Positions 47,901 through 62,067 of a DNA stretch of 64,000 nt are shown here, one piece after another. Under the pieces are notes generated by a model that was given only the letters and a program-made list of their open reading frames with translations, had not been told where the DNA came from and made no database searches. Numbering within the stretch: position 1 is the first letter of the stretch; each line of letters opens with the position of its first letter. A program made the position numbers and the translations under genes. This DNA comes from Spizellomyces sp. 'palustris'. Lineage: Eukaryota > Chytridiomycota > Chytridiomycetes > Spizellomycetales > Spizellomycetaceae. The DNA lies in NCBI GenBank assembly GCA_006535965.1, contig QEAR01000085.1, forward strand, positions 28,653 to 92,652. Direction: 5' to 3'.

Positions 47901-49082
47901 CTGCGGTGCTTCCGAAAGGCGGTGTGTTCAGGGAGTCATTTGATCCATTCGGGTCCGATATGACGAATGTCGGAGAGGCAAGGTTTAGAGTATTAGACGT
48001 TGTCGGGATATCAGGGTGTAAGGGTCTCGGAGAGTTTATGGCATCAGGATGGGGGTCTCTGGGTACATCTGTTGTTGACAGTTGCTTCAGATAAGGCTTC
48101 ACTTTCTCGATCGTTGAAGAGAACGCTCCAGCAGCTTGATCCATCTGCTTTGACAACCAGTTGTCACGCCAGAATATGGAATTTGAACGGGAACCCGATC
48201 CAGTGCTTGCGGACTTTAGAATTCCACGCTCTGGCCGCGCATCGCGAGGTGGAGGCCGTGAAGGAGTTGGCGAGCCGTGTGGTGAGTCTGGAGAGCCGCA
48301 GGAAGAGTAGAGTTATTGACGCGTAAGTCATTGAAGCAAGCCATAAATCAATCGAACTCGGAATACTCGCATGTAATGCCTCTGACATGTTCTTCTCCCT
48401 CCCCTTGCTTTGCAATAAGCCACCCGACTGCAGCATCGAGAAGTGATGATCTTCCCGACCCTAGCGAGGTGTTCACTGTCTCACGATCGGAAAGCGAGTG
48501 GGATATTGCCAGCTCACACATTTTTGCATCAAATCCCATGGATAGCAGCTGAGCGAATGTTGCGTCCAAGTCACCTTCTAAGGAGTCAACGTCCGGTGCG
48601 CTCGTTCCCGGCGATTGATCGGATGACTGGCTCTCGGTCAGAGCAGGGGGTTCACTGGTAGATGGTTCATCTGTTGGAGTTTTCTCTGAGTGATGCTGGA
48701 CAAGGTCATGAATATGGAGGGGATGTGCTTCCGCAACAGACGGCGACATCTTATCGATCACGGCGGCCTCCAAAGACGGTCTCCGCTCTTGGGTAGGGAC
48801 AGGAGGAATTAGGTCCGGGAGCGAACCAGGCGGCTCAGAAAATGCACCCATATCCCCCAGGTCCTCTTCTGAGCTATCTCTTTGTGGCTCCGCCTTGGTT
48901 GACGTTGAGGCCTCCTCCCTGTCCTGGAGGCCTGCCAATTCTTGGCTGGCGGTAGGACTGCGGAGTGTCGCAGAACCTGACCCCAGGTCAAAGTCAGCAT
49001 TTACGTCAACGCCATCCTCGAGAGTGTGTAATGATTCTGGGCTTTTAGCCGGTCGGGCTCTTGTTTTGCTCGCCATTGCCAT
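44997..49082 (-). CDS. PPP1R37-like LRR protein with N-terminal UBA domain (probably one gene)
   Basis: From ATG 49082 an acidic Ser-rich region leads to a UBA domain, ATFAQLLSMGFDAKMCELAI ... LLDAAVGWLIAKQ. After an uncertain junction near 48200-48390 comes a Ser/Pro region with GILKSAS and the PP1-docking motif KHVRFSFPD. Leucine-rich repeats then follow over many exons: KLDLSGN, GLRRLDLSGNNLG, VLDLSGNALDG, KSLTDLALSKTNL and ALRRLDLTHNPINIAGVMAL. This order (RVxF, then LRR ending N.GV.AL..SL..N.S) is that of PPP1R37, a PP1 regulatory subunit. The C-terminus is disordered and Ser/Thr/Pro rich. A split into two genes is possible because I could not find a clean intron between UBA and LRR parts. 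Confidence 0.7.
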
Positions 49083-49651
49083 TTCCTTTTGAATTCCTCC
49101 AAGGGCACAGCGTGAGCAATACGCGTTCCTCCATCGTAAGCGACATTTGACCATCGCCCACACACACGTGTTATAAAAGGACGAAAAGCAACAGCGACAG
49201 AAAAGCAAAAAAGCGAATAGGAAATAATTCAGATGGGTACTACATTTTCCAATGCATTTTCAGCTACTTCCAGTCTTTCCACCATTCCTTGCCTCTTGCA
49301 GGAGGAAGGTCTGATTCGAATTGTTTTCGGGGACCAATGCCTACGGGCCTGCCAATGTGCATAATGTACGTAATGTGCATCTTGAGCATATGCGCTAGTT
49401 TCAAAGTTTTTTTCCTTACCAATGCCAGAGATGATCTGGGTACATGTGTGTGTAGAATTGGGCAATGATTCGGTATGAAAATGTCAATTATCTTGGACGG
49501 GGGGCCAACTGCAGTTTACCTCTTCCACCCACTGTGCTCAGGGCCCAATACGGCATCTTGGGCTCCTTGTTTTGTTTTTCCTCCTTCTCCTCCTTGTGTT
49601 CTTCCTATCAAAAAATGGTCATTCCTGTAAAAGATGAACTTTCTGCAGCGG
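49083..49651. other. Intergenic region
   Basis: About 570 bases on the same-strand side of two minus-strand genes. Short ORFs only. Presumably the promoter of the LRR gene lies here. Repeated ATGTAC/CATAATG words occur near 49360-49380 without an obvious structure. Confidence 0.4.
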
Positions 49652-49969
49652 CTAATAGACCTTTTGCCAGTAATGATCAATGTAGGCGAGCTCCCACTCC
49701 ATCTCGTGAGACAGTCCAGGAGGAAGCTCAGGACTGCCAGGGATGTACACACCGGGCCAGGTCACCGCGCTAGGTGACGGGATCGTTGGCACAGGTGCAA
49801 GGGGAGGATGGTATTCGGGGACATATCTTCCATAGTGATATACTTTTCCTTTGGTCGGAGGGGAATACCGAGCGCTATAGATTGGCAGCGAAGTACCCTC
49901 GTCGGCTGCCGCTGTTGTGGTTTTCTTTGGAAGCGGTGGGGGGGTCTTACAATCTCTGTAGTTTGACAT
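49652..49969 (-). CDS. Small Pro/Tyr-rich protein (hypothetical)
   Basis: A single open frame of 105 residues starting MSNYRDCKTPPPLPKK. It contains KVYHYGRYVPEYHPPLAPVP and GVYIPGSPELPPGLSHEMEW, ending ELAYIDHYWQKVY. The regular aromatic and Pro content and the clean end suggest a real small protein, but I do not recognise it. It has no signal peptide or membrane helix. It is divergent from the HMG-CoA reductase gene. A chance ORF remains possible. Confidence 0.4.
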   Translation of the reverse strand: MSNYRDCKTPPPLPKKTTTAAADEGTSLPIYSARYSPPTKGKVYHYGRYVPEYHPPLAPVPTIPSPSAVTWPGVYIPGSPELPPGLSHEMEWELAYIDHYWQKVY

Positions 49970-50321
49970 TCTATCCAATTGATGATCAGTTCGTTACCGT
50001 CGTGTTGCAAAAACAAAAAGGATGTGAGGCGTCCCCGTTCAAACAAAAAGGCGCGAGGGTCGTTGGTGGGCTGAACAAAAAAAAACGGTTGGTATTGAAT
50101 GTTACGTACCGTTTTGAAAGAAAAAAGCCATTGGAAAAAACCCCCCCGTCAGGTCATCGAAAGATGCGATGCGTCGATGAACGCGCGTTTGTTTTGCTGC
50201 GTGGGGTGATGATTTTATCGGGTCAGAAATCCGGCTAAAAATGGGTCGACAAACATAAAGCCTAGAGGTTTGGGCTGATTCCCCCTCTGGACATGCGCAT
50301 TTACAACAACTCTCCTCAACA
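49970..50321. other. Divergent intergenic region upstream of the HMG-CoA reductase gene
   Basis: About 350 bases containing A-rich runs (near 50076-50087 and 50120-50130). It should hold the reductase promoter and possibly that of the small upstream gene. No clear sterol-regulatory or other known element was recognised. Confidence 0.4.
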
Positions 50322-53300
50322 ATGGCTGTGGAAAACCTCTCTTCTTGCAATGGAAACGAGCAACAAGCTGGAAAGCTTGCAGTTTCACAACGAGAGAGCT
50401 TTCACTCGATATGGTCGGGCTTTTACAAGAAAGCCCTCAAAGAGCGACAGAACCAGCTGAGACTGGTCTACACCCACCTATTCCCCTCCCAGCCCTCCAA
50501 GCTCGTCAGTCCCTTGTCCGCTGGACCTCGCTCATCCAATGGTGTTCCGGCGGAACCCCCTTCCCCCGAACCGATCGACGATGCATTTCCACTCAATGGG
50601 CTTGACGAGCAGATCGCTGACAACATGGTAGAAAACTGTGTGGGGTAATTATTAACAACCTTGCTCAAACCATGGTGTAGCGGAGATGCTAACTAATGCA
50701 TGATCGCATCACAGAACACTCGGTCTGCCCGTCGGCATTGGCCTCAACTTCACCATCAACTCCATCCCGACTGTAGTACCCATGTGCATTGAAGAACCAT
50801 CAGTCGTCGCCGCTGCTTCAGGCGCTGCAAAAACAATTTCCACCTTTGGCGGTGGTTTTACTGCAACAACCACTGATAAAAATATTATCTACGCTCAAAT
50901 CCAAGTGATGGATATAGAAGACGATAGAATCGCTGTCGCATTAGAGCAGGTGTGTGACAGCTGTTGACGTTTGAAAAAAGACATTCGCTCTAAATATTGG
51001 CATAGGTCAAGGCACGCCGAGATGAAATCATTGCTCTGGGCAACCAGTTCTGCCAAAACATGGTCGGCCGTGGAGGGGGTGTTATGGATGTGACAGTTCG
51101 GCAAGTGATCCGGCGGTCCGACACCAAGAGGCCAAAAGAAGTTCGATTAGAGCGATCGTACGGGAGTTGGATAGTAGTTCATCTGCACATTGACGTGTGT
51201 GATGCAATGGGTGCTAATTGTGCCAGTGCTGTGGCGGAAGGGACTGCTCCCCTCATTGCGAGTTTAACGGGTGGACGGATCGGCTTGCGGATCGTCTCTA
51301 ATTTGAGTGTAGAAAGGATGGCCAAGGTATGCATTGAGAATCAAGCGGCTTTTGCTGCCGGCCTCTAATAATGTGTCACTTTGTTGTATAGGCTTCCTTC
51401 CGGGTGCCAATAGATAAACTTGGTTACAAAGGGATTCCTGGTCAGGACCTTGCATTTCGCGTCGTTGAAGCCAATGAATGGGCACGATCGGACCCATACC
51501 GTGCAACAACACACAACAAAGGCATCATGAACGGCATAGATGCAGTGGCTTTAGCCACTGGACAGGATTGGCGAGCCATTGAAGCGGCTGGTCATGCCTG
51601 GAATGGCGTACGAGCGGATCACTACCGTCCTTTTACCGATTACTGGGTAGAGGAGGACGACGATGGACGTCGATACCTGAGAGGCGAACTGGAACTGCCA
51701 ATGCCAGTAGCTACTAAAGGCGGAGTGTTGAAAACAAATCCTGTGTACTCTTATACCCTGGGCTTACTAAACAAGCCAGATTCGAAAAGCTTGGCAAAGG
51801 TATGCGTTGACCAGTGGTATGAGCGTCTATGGACGTAGACTCACACGACAGCCGGTCATTAGGTGATGGTCGCCGTTGGCTTGGCCCAAAACTTTGCTGC
51901 TCTTCGAGCTCTTTGTACTGAAGGTATTCAACGCGGACATATGTCTCTGGTAAGCATTCAATCACTCCTTGCTGCAACGTTCGTATCTCCAATGCTGACT
52001 CTGTACCCTTTTTCGTAGCACGCCCGGAACATCGCCATTGCTGGTAAGCATTGGAGCTGTTACGATAGTATCATCCCTATAGTGCCGTTGTTTACATTTT
52101 TTTTTCTTGCAGCTGGTGCACCCCCTCATGCAATCGCTGAATGTGTCACTTTTATGGTTGAGACTGGACGGTTTACTCGAAGTGCTGTGAAGGAGTACCT
52201 CACGGCACACGAAGTCCACCACAAAATTCGCTTGAATGGCTCTTTTGAAGATATACACTCAGCCTGCTCTTCAAGTGATCTCAATGGGATGACCAATGGC
52301 CATGCAAATGGGAATGGACAGGAAGATGAAGCGCCACCGAGTTTGTTTTACTTTGAAGAGTCTGATTTGACTGCATCTCGGACGGCTGGTGTTGAGGATC
52401 GTGTGACACTCAACGTTGCTTTCCAAACGCTTGGTGCCAAACCCGTCCATATCGAGCTTGTACCAAATGTTCCTCCTACAAAGGTGGTTCGGCAGCTGTT
52501 TGGAGAGAAGAGTCACGCGTGGCTTTCTGAGCTTTACGGCCTGCTGGAATCACTGAAGCTTATCACGATCAAACCCGAGAGGGCCAACGTCATCTTGGCG
52601 AAAAAGTTGAAGCTGCTGTCAGTTTTGCTCAACATTCTTATTCGGCGGTTGGCAACAGCCCATCCGTTGGAAACCGCGCGCTTTATCAAGCGGATCTCCA
52701 GCACCCGTTCTGCATCCTCAGAGTTGGACTTGAGTGGGAACAATGCGGACTCGCCTACAACTGAGACACCACCATCTCACAAACTTGGTTCCGGAATCTT
52801 TCGTCACCGCGTCATCCTAGACGTTGACCTCAAGCACATTTCCTCGACTGGCACTGACCACCTTCGGATTGGTTTCCCGTTGATTCTTGCCATATGGCAA
52901 GTTTTCGAGTTTCGTGTTCAACAATGGGTAGGAGAGCCTCTTCTCGCACGAGCACTCATCGACGAGCAATGGCGCGTTGTTCTTGCTTTGGTGGATGCTC
53001 CTCTTCGCCACATTGCCCCACACGCATCATCACCAGAGTCCTTCAAAGCGGTTATGGCGACCCATGCTAAACGGTTCCAGTCGACGATATTCGCCCTGTG
53101 TGATGCCATCTCTTTCCCAGAAGCCATCGTCACTAGTAGCCTCGTTCGAGTGCTTCGATGCATTGGCAAACGCCTAGAGTGCGAACACGCGGTGGCACAT
53201 GACCTTTCTTCCTCACGATTATTACGTGACTTGAAAGACATGACCGAAAAAGGATGGAGCGATGATGGAGGACTAGGCAGTGGGGTAGTCAACTCCTTTC

Positions 53301-53551
53301 TGCTCTGGTTAAAGATCGTGAAGGGATGGAACGAGGATATGGTCCGTCAGAGAGCGTTCCAAGCCGCTGGCGGTGCACACGTTCATCAGCTGTTTAGAGA
53401 GGAAATGGCGGCGTTCCTCGGTGATGTCAGCCGAAAGCAGGATTTGGTTGAATTGCTAGACTCGGTGGATGAATGGCACGTTTTGGACCGATCAAGGCTG
53501 AAGGATGCCATGATGTTATTTAGAATTCATTATGAAATTGACGTAATTTGA
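50322..53551 (+). CDS. Class II (bacterial-type) HMG-CoA reductase with C-terminal extension
   Basis: Seven exons (50322-50644, 50715-50949, 51006-51326, 51392-51799, 51863-51949, 52019-52043, 52113-53551) sum to 945 residues. After ~85 residues the catalytic domain reads [83 protein letters not shown] and QRGHMSLHARNIA. These are class II motifs (as in Pseudomonas mevalonii) rather than class I ones, with the catalytic Glu, Lys, Asp and His in place. No membrane helices are present. It should interconvert HMG-CoA and mevalonate with NAD(P)H. From about residue 510 to 945 there is an unrecognised mostly helical extension (e.g. [40 protein letters not shown]). A 25-nt micro-exon encodes HARNIAIA. 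Fungi normally use membrane-bound class I enzymes, so transfer from bacteria is inferred. Confidence 0.93.
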
Positions 53552-54913
53552 TATGTAATACGTTACCTGAGACTTTTTAAAGACTTTATAATATACTGAA
53601 TTGCCTGAAACCAAGAGAAGCCTGTTGCGTGCTTTGGAAAGCGGACTTGTGCGAGAGAGTGTGCTCGGCACACATTTTGCAACAATACAAGCACACAATT
53701 GCCTTTCCGTTCGACACCCGTGATAAGGCTCCTCGATTTTCACTTATTGGTTATTTTCTGGCACAGTGATGTGAGGCTAAATGCTGCGCTGGATATGATC
53801 TGACCTCTGGTTGCAAAATCATTACATCTTTTTGTCAAAAGTATTGTTAAAGCAGAGCCACATTTAGGAAAATGCCTTTGATTTATGGTAGAACTTGGGT
53901 TTCAAATCGGTGTGACCGACGGTCATTACAGTAGAAGGTCCATACCAATAATATGTACTTTCAGACGGCGTGCGTGCAGCCATAACCATCGATGACATCC
54001 GGCTACAATACCATCCATTTGACGTCAAGGTCTACGTTGGACATGTTCTGCTAGCTATGTTTATGGAATGGTGATTTATATAACCTCCGTCGTGCATGTG
54101 AGAAGAGTTGGCGGGAAGGGATCCCTCGTTGAGAACAGCCTGTCATAGTTGCATTCCGAATGTGGTTGGCAGGTTGTAAGAAGGACTGTCGAAATGTCCA
54201 GAAACGTATAGTCAAGGGAGAAAGAGGCGGACATTATGGCGCGAGCTGTTCGTTTTGATCAAGATAACTTGCATCTCGGCTTGCGACTCGGCTGGACTGG
54301 GTCAAGGCAACAGGCATCCCCTTGTCCCGAGACCCACGACATGTCATCAAAGATGTGTGAACAAGGGTCGGACAAGCTCTTTGAAAATCATAGCGGTCCA
54401 TTCGATGATCCCTTGGAAAGTGAAGGATAGGTAGCGTGAAAATACGCGATTTGCAGGCATAGTGGGTTTGTTGGATGTTCCAAACTACTCTCCGATGGAG
54501 AAACACGATCGGGAATGCCGCCCTTTGGCGTCGCTGCCACCCAACCGCAACTTATCATGAGCGACGGGGCCAAGGGCGTCAACAAGGACTTGAACGATCC
54601 TTTTCGCAAAGATATCCATCCCGGCTGGCCCACCCCAAACTGCAGGCTCGGCTTCCATCAAAAAAAAGGAAAGCATTGGTCATCCGTTGCGGAACTAAGG
54701 CTTGATGTGATGACGTAACTGTAAATACGACTAAGCCACTCGCAGTTCCAAATCAGCGAACCTTCCCACCCGCCAGCGCCAACACGAATCTCCCATTTGC
54801 TCCTTTCATCAACAGCAACTTGAAAAGATTGACGCGATCTCTACAGTTCGCCACCACCACACAACTCGCAAAACAAAACGCCTTTGGAAACGCTTCCCGT
54901 TGCATTCTTGGAA
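53552..54913. other. Long intergenic region
   Basis: About 1.36 kb with short, mutually overlapping ORFs only. Candidate small frames at 54236-54430 and 54515-54718 have no recognisable domain. The last 150 bases before the calcineurin start are C/A-rich, as in many fungal promoters. Confidence 0.45.
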
Positions 54914-57405
<2,492 letters not shown>

Positions 57406-57643
57406 ACTCGCAAAGCACATTCAATGTTGGATCCAGCCAGAAAGGGGGCAGTACTGATTCAGATCACACAAAGAGCGAGCTCTTGGTCAATCCACCTACC
57501 ACATTATTACATATGGATATCCTGACCTGTCGCAACCGTAAGGATTCTTGGGAATTGTATGTTTCCTTTCAACTTTAAAATGTGACCGAGTATTGTCTAT
57601 ACCGTTTGTGAGGATATCAATCTATATGTACATGGATCATATT

Positions 57644-59625
57644 TCACTCTTCTATTGGGAAAGCTAGACAAAATTTGTCCTTGTCCAAGAGTGACATTGA
57701 CTTTCCGTCTGGATTCCACGCAAAACTCAACACTTGGAAATTGACTAAGAGAACCAGAAACGAATTGTCAAATCCAGCATGCCAAATCTCACACGAATGC
57801 CTCCAAACTTACCAGCAGGAACCTCAACGGACTCGCATCCATTGACCTCCCCACCCTGCCACATATAGATAACCCCGTTTCCACAACAAAATGCCAATCT
57901 GTCAGGAATGACGGGGTTCCATCGCACCATTTTGACCGGATTCGTTTGTTGAATCAATGCTACCTGTCGGAGCTCGACGAGATCCCAGATCCAAAGGCAG
58001 GTCGGCATGTTGTCTATCATGGCCCATCCTTAGTCTTTTATATTTCACTGGATAAGCAACCGTTTGAAAACAATACCTACCATTGCGTGTTACGACTAAC
58101 CGTCCATCACAGCTAAACTCGCATATCCCGACGCCCAGTCGAGGATTAGGCTTATCAGGATCCGGCCGTGATTGGGGAATGGTAATAGGTGGACAAAGGA
58201 CATGGTCTATTGCAAAAATACCCAAAGAATGTTGGAGACTAGCACACGCAAATGGTGGTTCACGCAGCAAGCGTAAACAAAAAAAAAAAAACAAAAAAAA
58301 AACGTACATCTAATTTTTGGGTGTGCTGCTTGACTCCAATTCGCTATTCCCGTCGTTGTGTTCTCGTTTGCTGGGTCCGTTTCCTTGAACACTGTCTAGT
58401 GTCGTACAGTTCAGCTTTTTTTTTCGTTTGGCGTCCAGAGCGACACACAGGAAAGAAACAGCCATACAATGTCATGCGGTACCAATTCTCTTGGATGCGA
58501 GAAATCAATGAGAGGTTGCCATGTGTAGTAGTTTAATAAGCGGACCTAATGTGCTCTTGTCAAAAAACTGTTTTTAATGGATAATTTTGAAAAGGAAGTT
58601 ACGTGACTGACCTTTTGGTCAAAACTCCCGACAGCCAAAAACTGACTAGAAGGTGACCATCGCACCGTTTTGATTCCTAGACCCGAGTCGCATGCAGAGT
58701 AGGATTTGACGAGTCGTCCGTCAGGGTAGTAAATGTGGATTTTATACTAGAGTGATTTTTTGCGTTGGGGTTGAGTGAAAGATGGGGTGGAGATTTGCAA
58801 AAAAAAACGTTTTGGCGTAAATACCCACTTCCAACATTGTTTCCCAAGCCGCAATGAACCGTCCATCGGGGGACCATGCAATGTCTTCCAGATCGTTCGT
58901 GTGCAGGGCAAAGCGCTATGCAAAGGCTGGTGAGAAATCTGTTTTCTGGTTATCAGAGCTCATTTTCAGCATTGTACTTTTAACAATGTCCAATCTTCGC
59001 AATCATATATGCTGAGATAGTCTTTGCAGTCTTTACGTTCAGCGAGGGCAAAATATCGCCCGTCCTGACGGAAGCAGTAGCCTGTGCGATGGCGGTGAGA
59101 TGTGGCGGAGGGATGGAATGTCTTGGCTAGTATGTACCTTTGTCAGAGTATTTTGGGTATTGTATATAGTATGCTTCTTTGGATGTGAGGGACCATACAG
59201 TTATTCGTAGCTACGTAGTGATCAAATGGATCATTCATCAAATCAACCAGGAACCCATGAAAATGGAAATTCTATTATAAACCAACCTGAAAATCCGAAA
59301 AACTCAACAAATGCCGTGCGTCGGGTGCCCACTTCACGTCCACCAACCCAGAGACCCCTTCTTCAATCTTTGCGGTCCATTCCTCATCTTTCAAACTCCA
59401 CACTTGAAGTATTCCCAATTTGAACGAAGCGCATAATACGAGTTCAGAGTCTGGACTCCATGAGACGTGTTGGATGTTGTCTGTGCAGGCAAAGAGGTGG
59501 AGGATTTGGAGGCTTTCGGCGTCTCGAATTACGAGGCGGTGTTGAACGGCTGTGGCGAGGTAGAGGCCGTTGGGGGAAAAATGGCATAGATTCAAAGACT
59601 GTTTGTAGAGCTCTGTAAAGTCCAT
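57644..59625 (-). CDS. WRAP73: WRAP73-like WD40 centrosomal protein
   Basis: The start is ATG 59625 ([20 protein letters not shown]); the stop is TGA at 57644-57646. WD blocks follow the WRAP73 order: [24 protein letters not shown]-like [66 protein letters not shown], the [17 protein letters not shown] segment, and the final [35 protein letters not shown]73/Wdr8 acts at centrosomes and spindle poles with SSX2IP/Msd1 to anchor microtubules and support ciliogenesis; yeasts keep Wdr8 at spindle pole bodies. The frame remains open upstream of the Met chosen. About nine exons. One intron (near 58278-58305) contains long A runs. Confidence 0.93.
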
Positions 59626-59934
59626 GTTTTTTGGAGACCACGGATATCCAAAGGGAAAGCCTCCGCGTTTCTGCGTAATGCTTTCAAGAGTAGGTCTGAA
59701 GATCTCTCTACCTTTTGAGCGCGCGACGAACCAAAGCATCTGGATATCGGACATCATTTGTCCTAATATGGCTAGATGAAGCTGACTAATCAAGGTGCTG
59801 TGACTTCGGTCATTGTTTTGCTGATCATCCAGTCTCATCCAGCAAGAATATGGTTGCCGTCCATTCCGCTACAAATATGTACATGATGTATTGCATCAAC
59901 CTCATCCTACCGGCCGAGTACATTTTGAATCCCT

Positions 59935-60654
59935 TCACCGCCATCCGCCGAGAAATACCGGCCCATCTAACACACCATCATCCTCCATGGAATCCACTCT
60001 AGGTGGCAATTGCAATGTTAGACACGGCAGTGGTGGGAAAGACGGTATCGTAGGTTGATCATGCGATGGATTGATAAAGTCTTTTGGAGGAACGGTGGGT
60101 CCAGGAGTGTTCCACCCGAGCGTAAAGGCAGGAAGAAGAGGGAATGAGGGGACGGGATCATAAGGGCCATCTGCTGGTGAGATGGTATCATAGGCACTAT
60201 CGTGCCGTTCTGTGGTTGCGACAGGAATTTGAGCCGGATCAGCATGGTCGGGTGCATGCCGCATATGAGCGCCTTCCCATTGCTTGCTACAGTCCATGTC
60301 AGCCGCCAGACACTTTCTCGCGACAGTCATTCCATCCGGCCCATGAACTTTTAACAATTTGAAACCACCAGTGTCATTGTCATTTCCTGCTTCACGTCGA
60401 AGAGTGTGCAAATCCGGTCCGCGAACTTTAAGAACTTTGAAAGACCGTTCAGCGTCGTCCACGCGGCCTGATCGCAAAACTTGAAACGACCGTCCAGCAC
60501 ACGCACCCACGCCCCAATGGGTTAGCTCGGCCAGAGATGAGGCGCGTGGCGGGACGGTCTCGAGGTGCGTTGGTTCTTCGGTGTGGTTGGTGTCCCCGGC
60601 CTGTAAAAGGTGTTTGGGTTTTCTGCGCATTTTCTTAAAGAGTTTCGATAGCAT
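59935..60654 (-). CDS. Hypothetical protein with degenerate F-x-V-L-K repeats
   Basis: A single 239-residue open frame from ATG 60654. The start MLSKLFKKMRRKPKHLLQAG is strongly basic. Three related segments follow: RSFQVLRSGRVDDAE, RSFKVLKVRGPDLHTLRRE and GGFKLLKVHGPDGMTV. The C-terminal half is Pro-rich (PADGPYDPVPSFPLLPAFTL) and ends DGPVFLGGWR. I do not recognise it. The repeat conservation and the length argue for a real gene, but codon support is weak. Confidence 0.5.
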   Translation of the reverse strand: MLSKLFKKMRRKPKHLLQAGDTNHTEEPTHLETVPPRASSLAELTHWGVGACAGRSFQVLRSGRVDDAERSFKVLKVRGPDLHTLRREAGNDNDTGGFKLLKVHGPDGMTVARKCLAADMDCSKQWEGAHMRHAPDHADPAQIPVATTERHDSAYDTISPADGPYDPVPSFPLLPAFTLGWNTPGPTVPPKDFINPSHDQPTIPSFPPLPCLTLQLPPRVDSMEDDGVLDGPVFLGGWR

Positions 60655-62067
60655 TGGGCAGAGTGCTTGTAAAATACAAAGAGTATTTCAAACTACCGCG
60701 GTAGAAATGCAAGCCGTCACATTGACACAGTTGGCAAGTCCAGACTCGACGCTCATCCAAAAAAACAAATTCTTTCAAGGCAAGTGGACAGCTTGGAGAG
60801 AATACAAATGCTTTAAACCTCGTATTTTTCTGTTTGCCCTTTTGTGAGCAATGTAGGTAACGCGGCTATCCCTTTGAAGGATTACCCAACCAAAAGGATG
60901 GCGGAGCAAAACAGGTTGGCATGTGAACACACGGCCCACTTTTTGCAAGACAAGGCGAAGCATAATAACCCATCACCATTTTGTTGGACATGTCTGCCAT
61001 TCACCTCTCGGTGGATGTGTGCCATATTTTGAATGGACGACAAGTCGTTAAAGTAGTGCCACGGGGATTCAATACCTTGCACATTTGGCCTTGATCTGCC
61101 TCCAATGAAGGAGCGAGTTGCAGCTTTATGAATCCCAACACGCGACGGCGACTCGCGACAAAGAGGCCAACACACAAAACTCGAGGGTTTCATGACAAGA
61201 AACGACAGGCCCACGGGCAACGAACGTCCAAAGAGCCGAGCGGAGAAAGGCCCACTCCCGTCTCGATGCAACTCGCTGCCCATCCCCAGCTGACTTTTTA
61301 CGTATCGTTTGCTCTACGCCAAATCTATTGCTCTACGCCTTTCTCCGTTCAATCTAGCCACCGCCTCCAATGCCTGCCAAAGATGCCTGCCTGCCAAGTG
61401 CCAAGTGCCAAGAATGCAACCATCCACCCGACCACAGCTCATTTGGGGGGGCGTTCAAAAACGTCCTCTGCGCCCCAAGCCCTTCGCCTCCCCTGCGCTT
61501 CAAACCAGGCTCTCCCAAAACAAAAACCGCAGGAAATGACTCACTGGCTGAGCTTTTTGGGACCTCAGTTGCTGTCACGTGAAGAGAATTTCCAACCGAT
61601 CCAAACGCTCCAAACCGCAGACTCGGCGCGCGATTCCAATCTATATCCAATATTACATTCTATCCGGTTGCAAACTGCACAGCCACTGCCTTGGCAAATT
61701 CACAAAAAAACCAAATTCCGGCAAAAACGGAAATAAAAATACCAAAACTTTGCCCCCTTTCTCCTGTCCATGATTAGGTAATATTGCCAAAAAAGGAAAC
61801 ATTGATACTTACCCCTTTTTCTTCCATTGTGGAACCTTCGCTATTTCCAAATAACGCGGAACCGGCACCCTCCGCAGTGGCCCATTGTTAGAGCAACAAC
61901 TTTCTGGGCGTCTTGAAAAAAGTGTTGAAATTCCCAGTTTTTTCCGACGTCCTCCCCGTCGTCGTCGTCGTCGTTTTTTCTTGTCGTCGTCGTCCATCGT
62001 CGTCGTCCACCCGTTCCCACCTCCTCATTCGCTCTCCCCCTACACGCACACACACACACTCACAGCT
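60655..62067. other. Long intergenic region ending in GTC trinucleotide tracts
   Basis: About 1.4 kb with ORFs that lack domains. A plus-strand frame at 61128-61736 is rich in Gln, Pro, Lys and Thr and is probably chance. A short direct repeat (CCAAGTGCCAAG) lies near 61397-61415. Interrupted GTC/CGT trinucleotide tracts at about 61957-62005 and CA runs at 62046-62060 sit just upstream of the glycosyltransferase start. Confidence 0.5.

Noticed and set aside
61128-61736. Plus-strand 202-codon open frame upstream of the GT32 gene
   Set aside because: Low-complexity composition (Lys, Gln, Pro, Thr), no domain, no splice partner, and competing frames in the same stretch; more likely chance.
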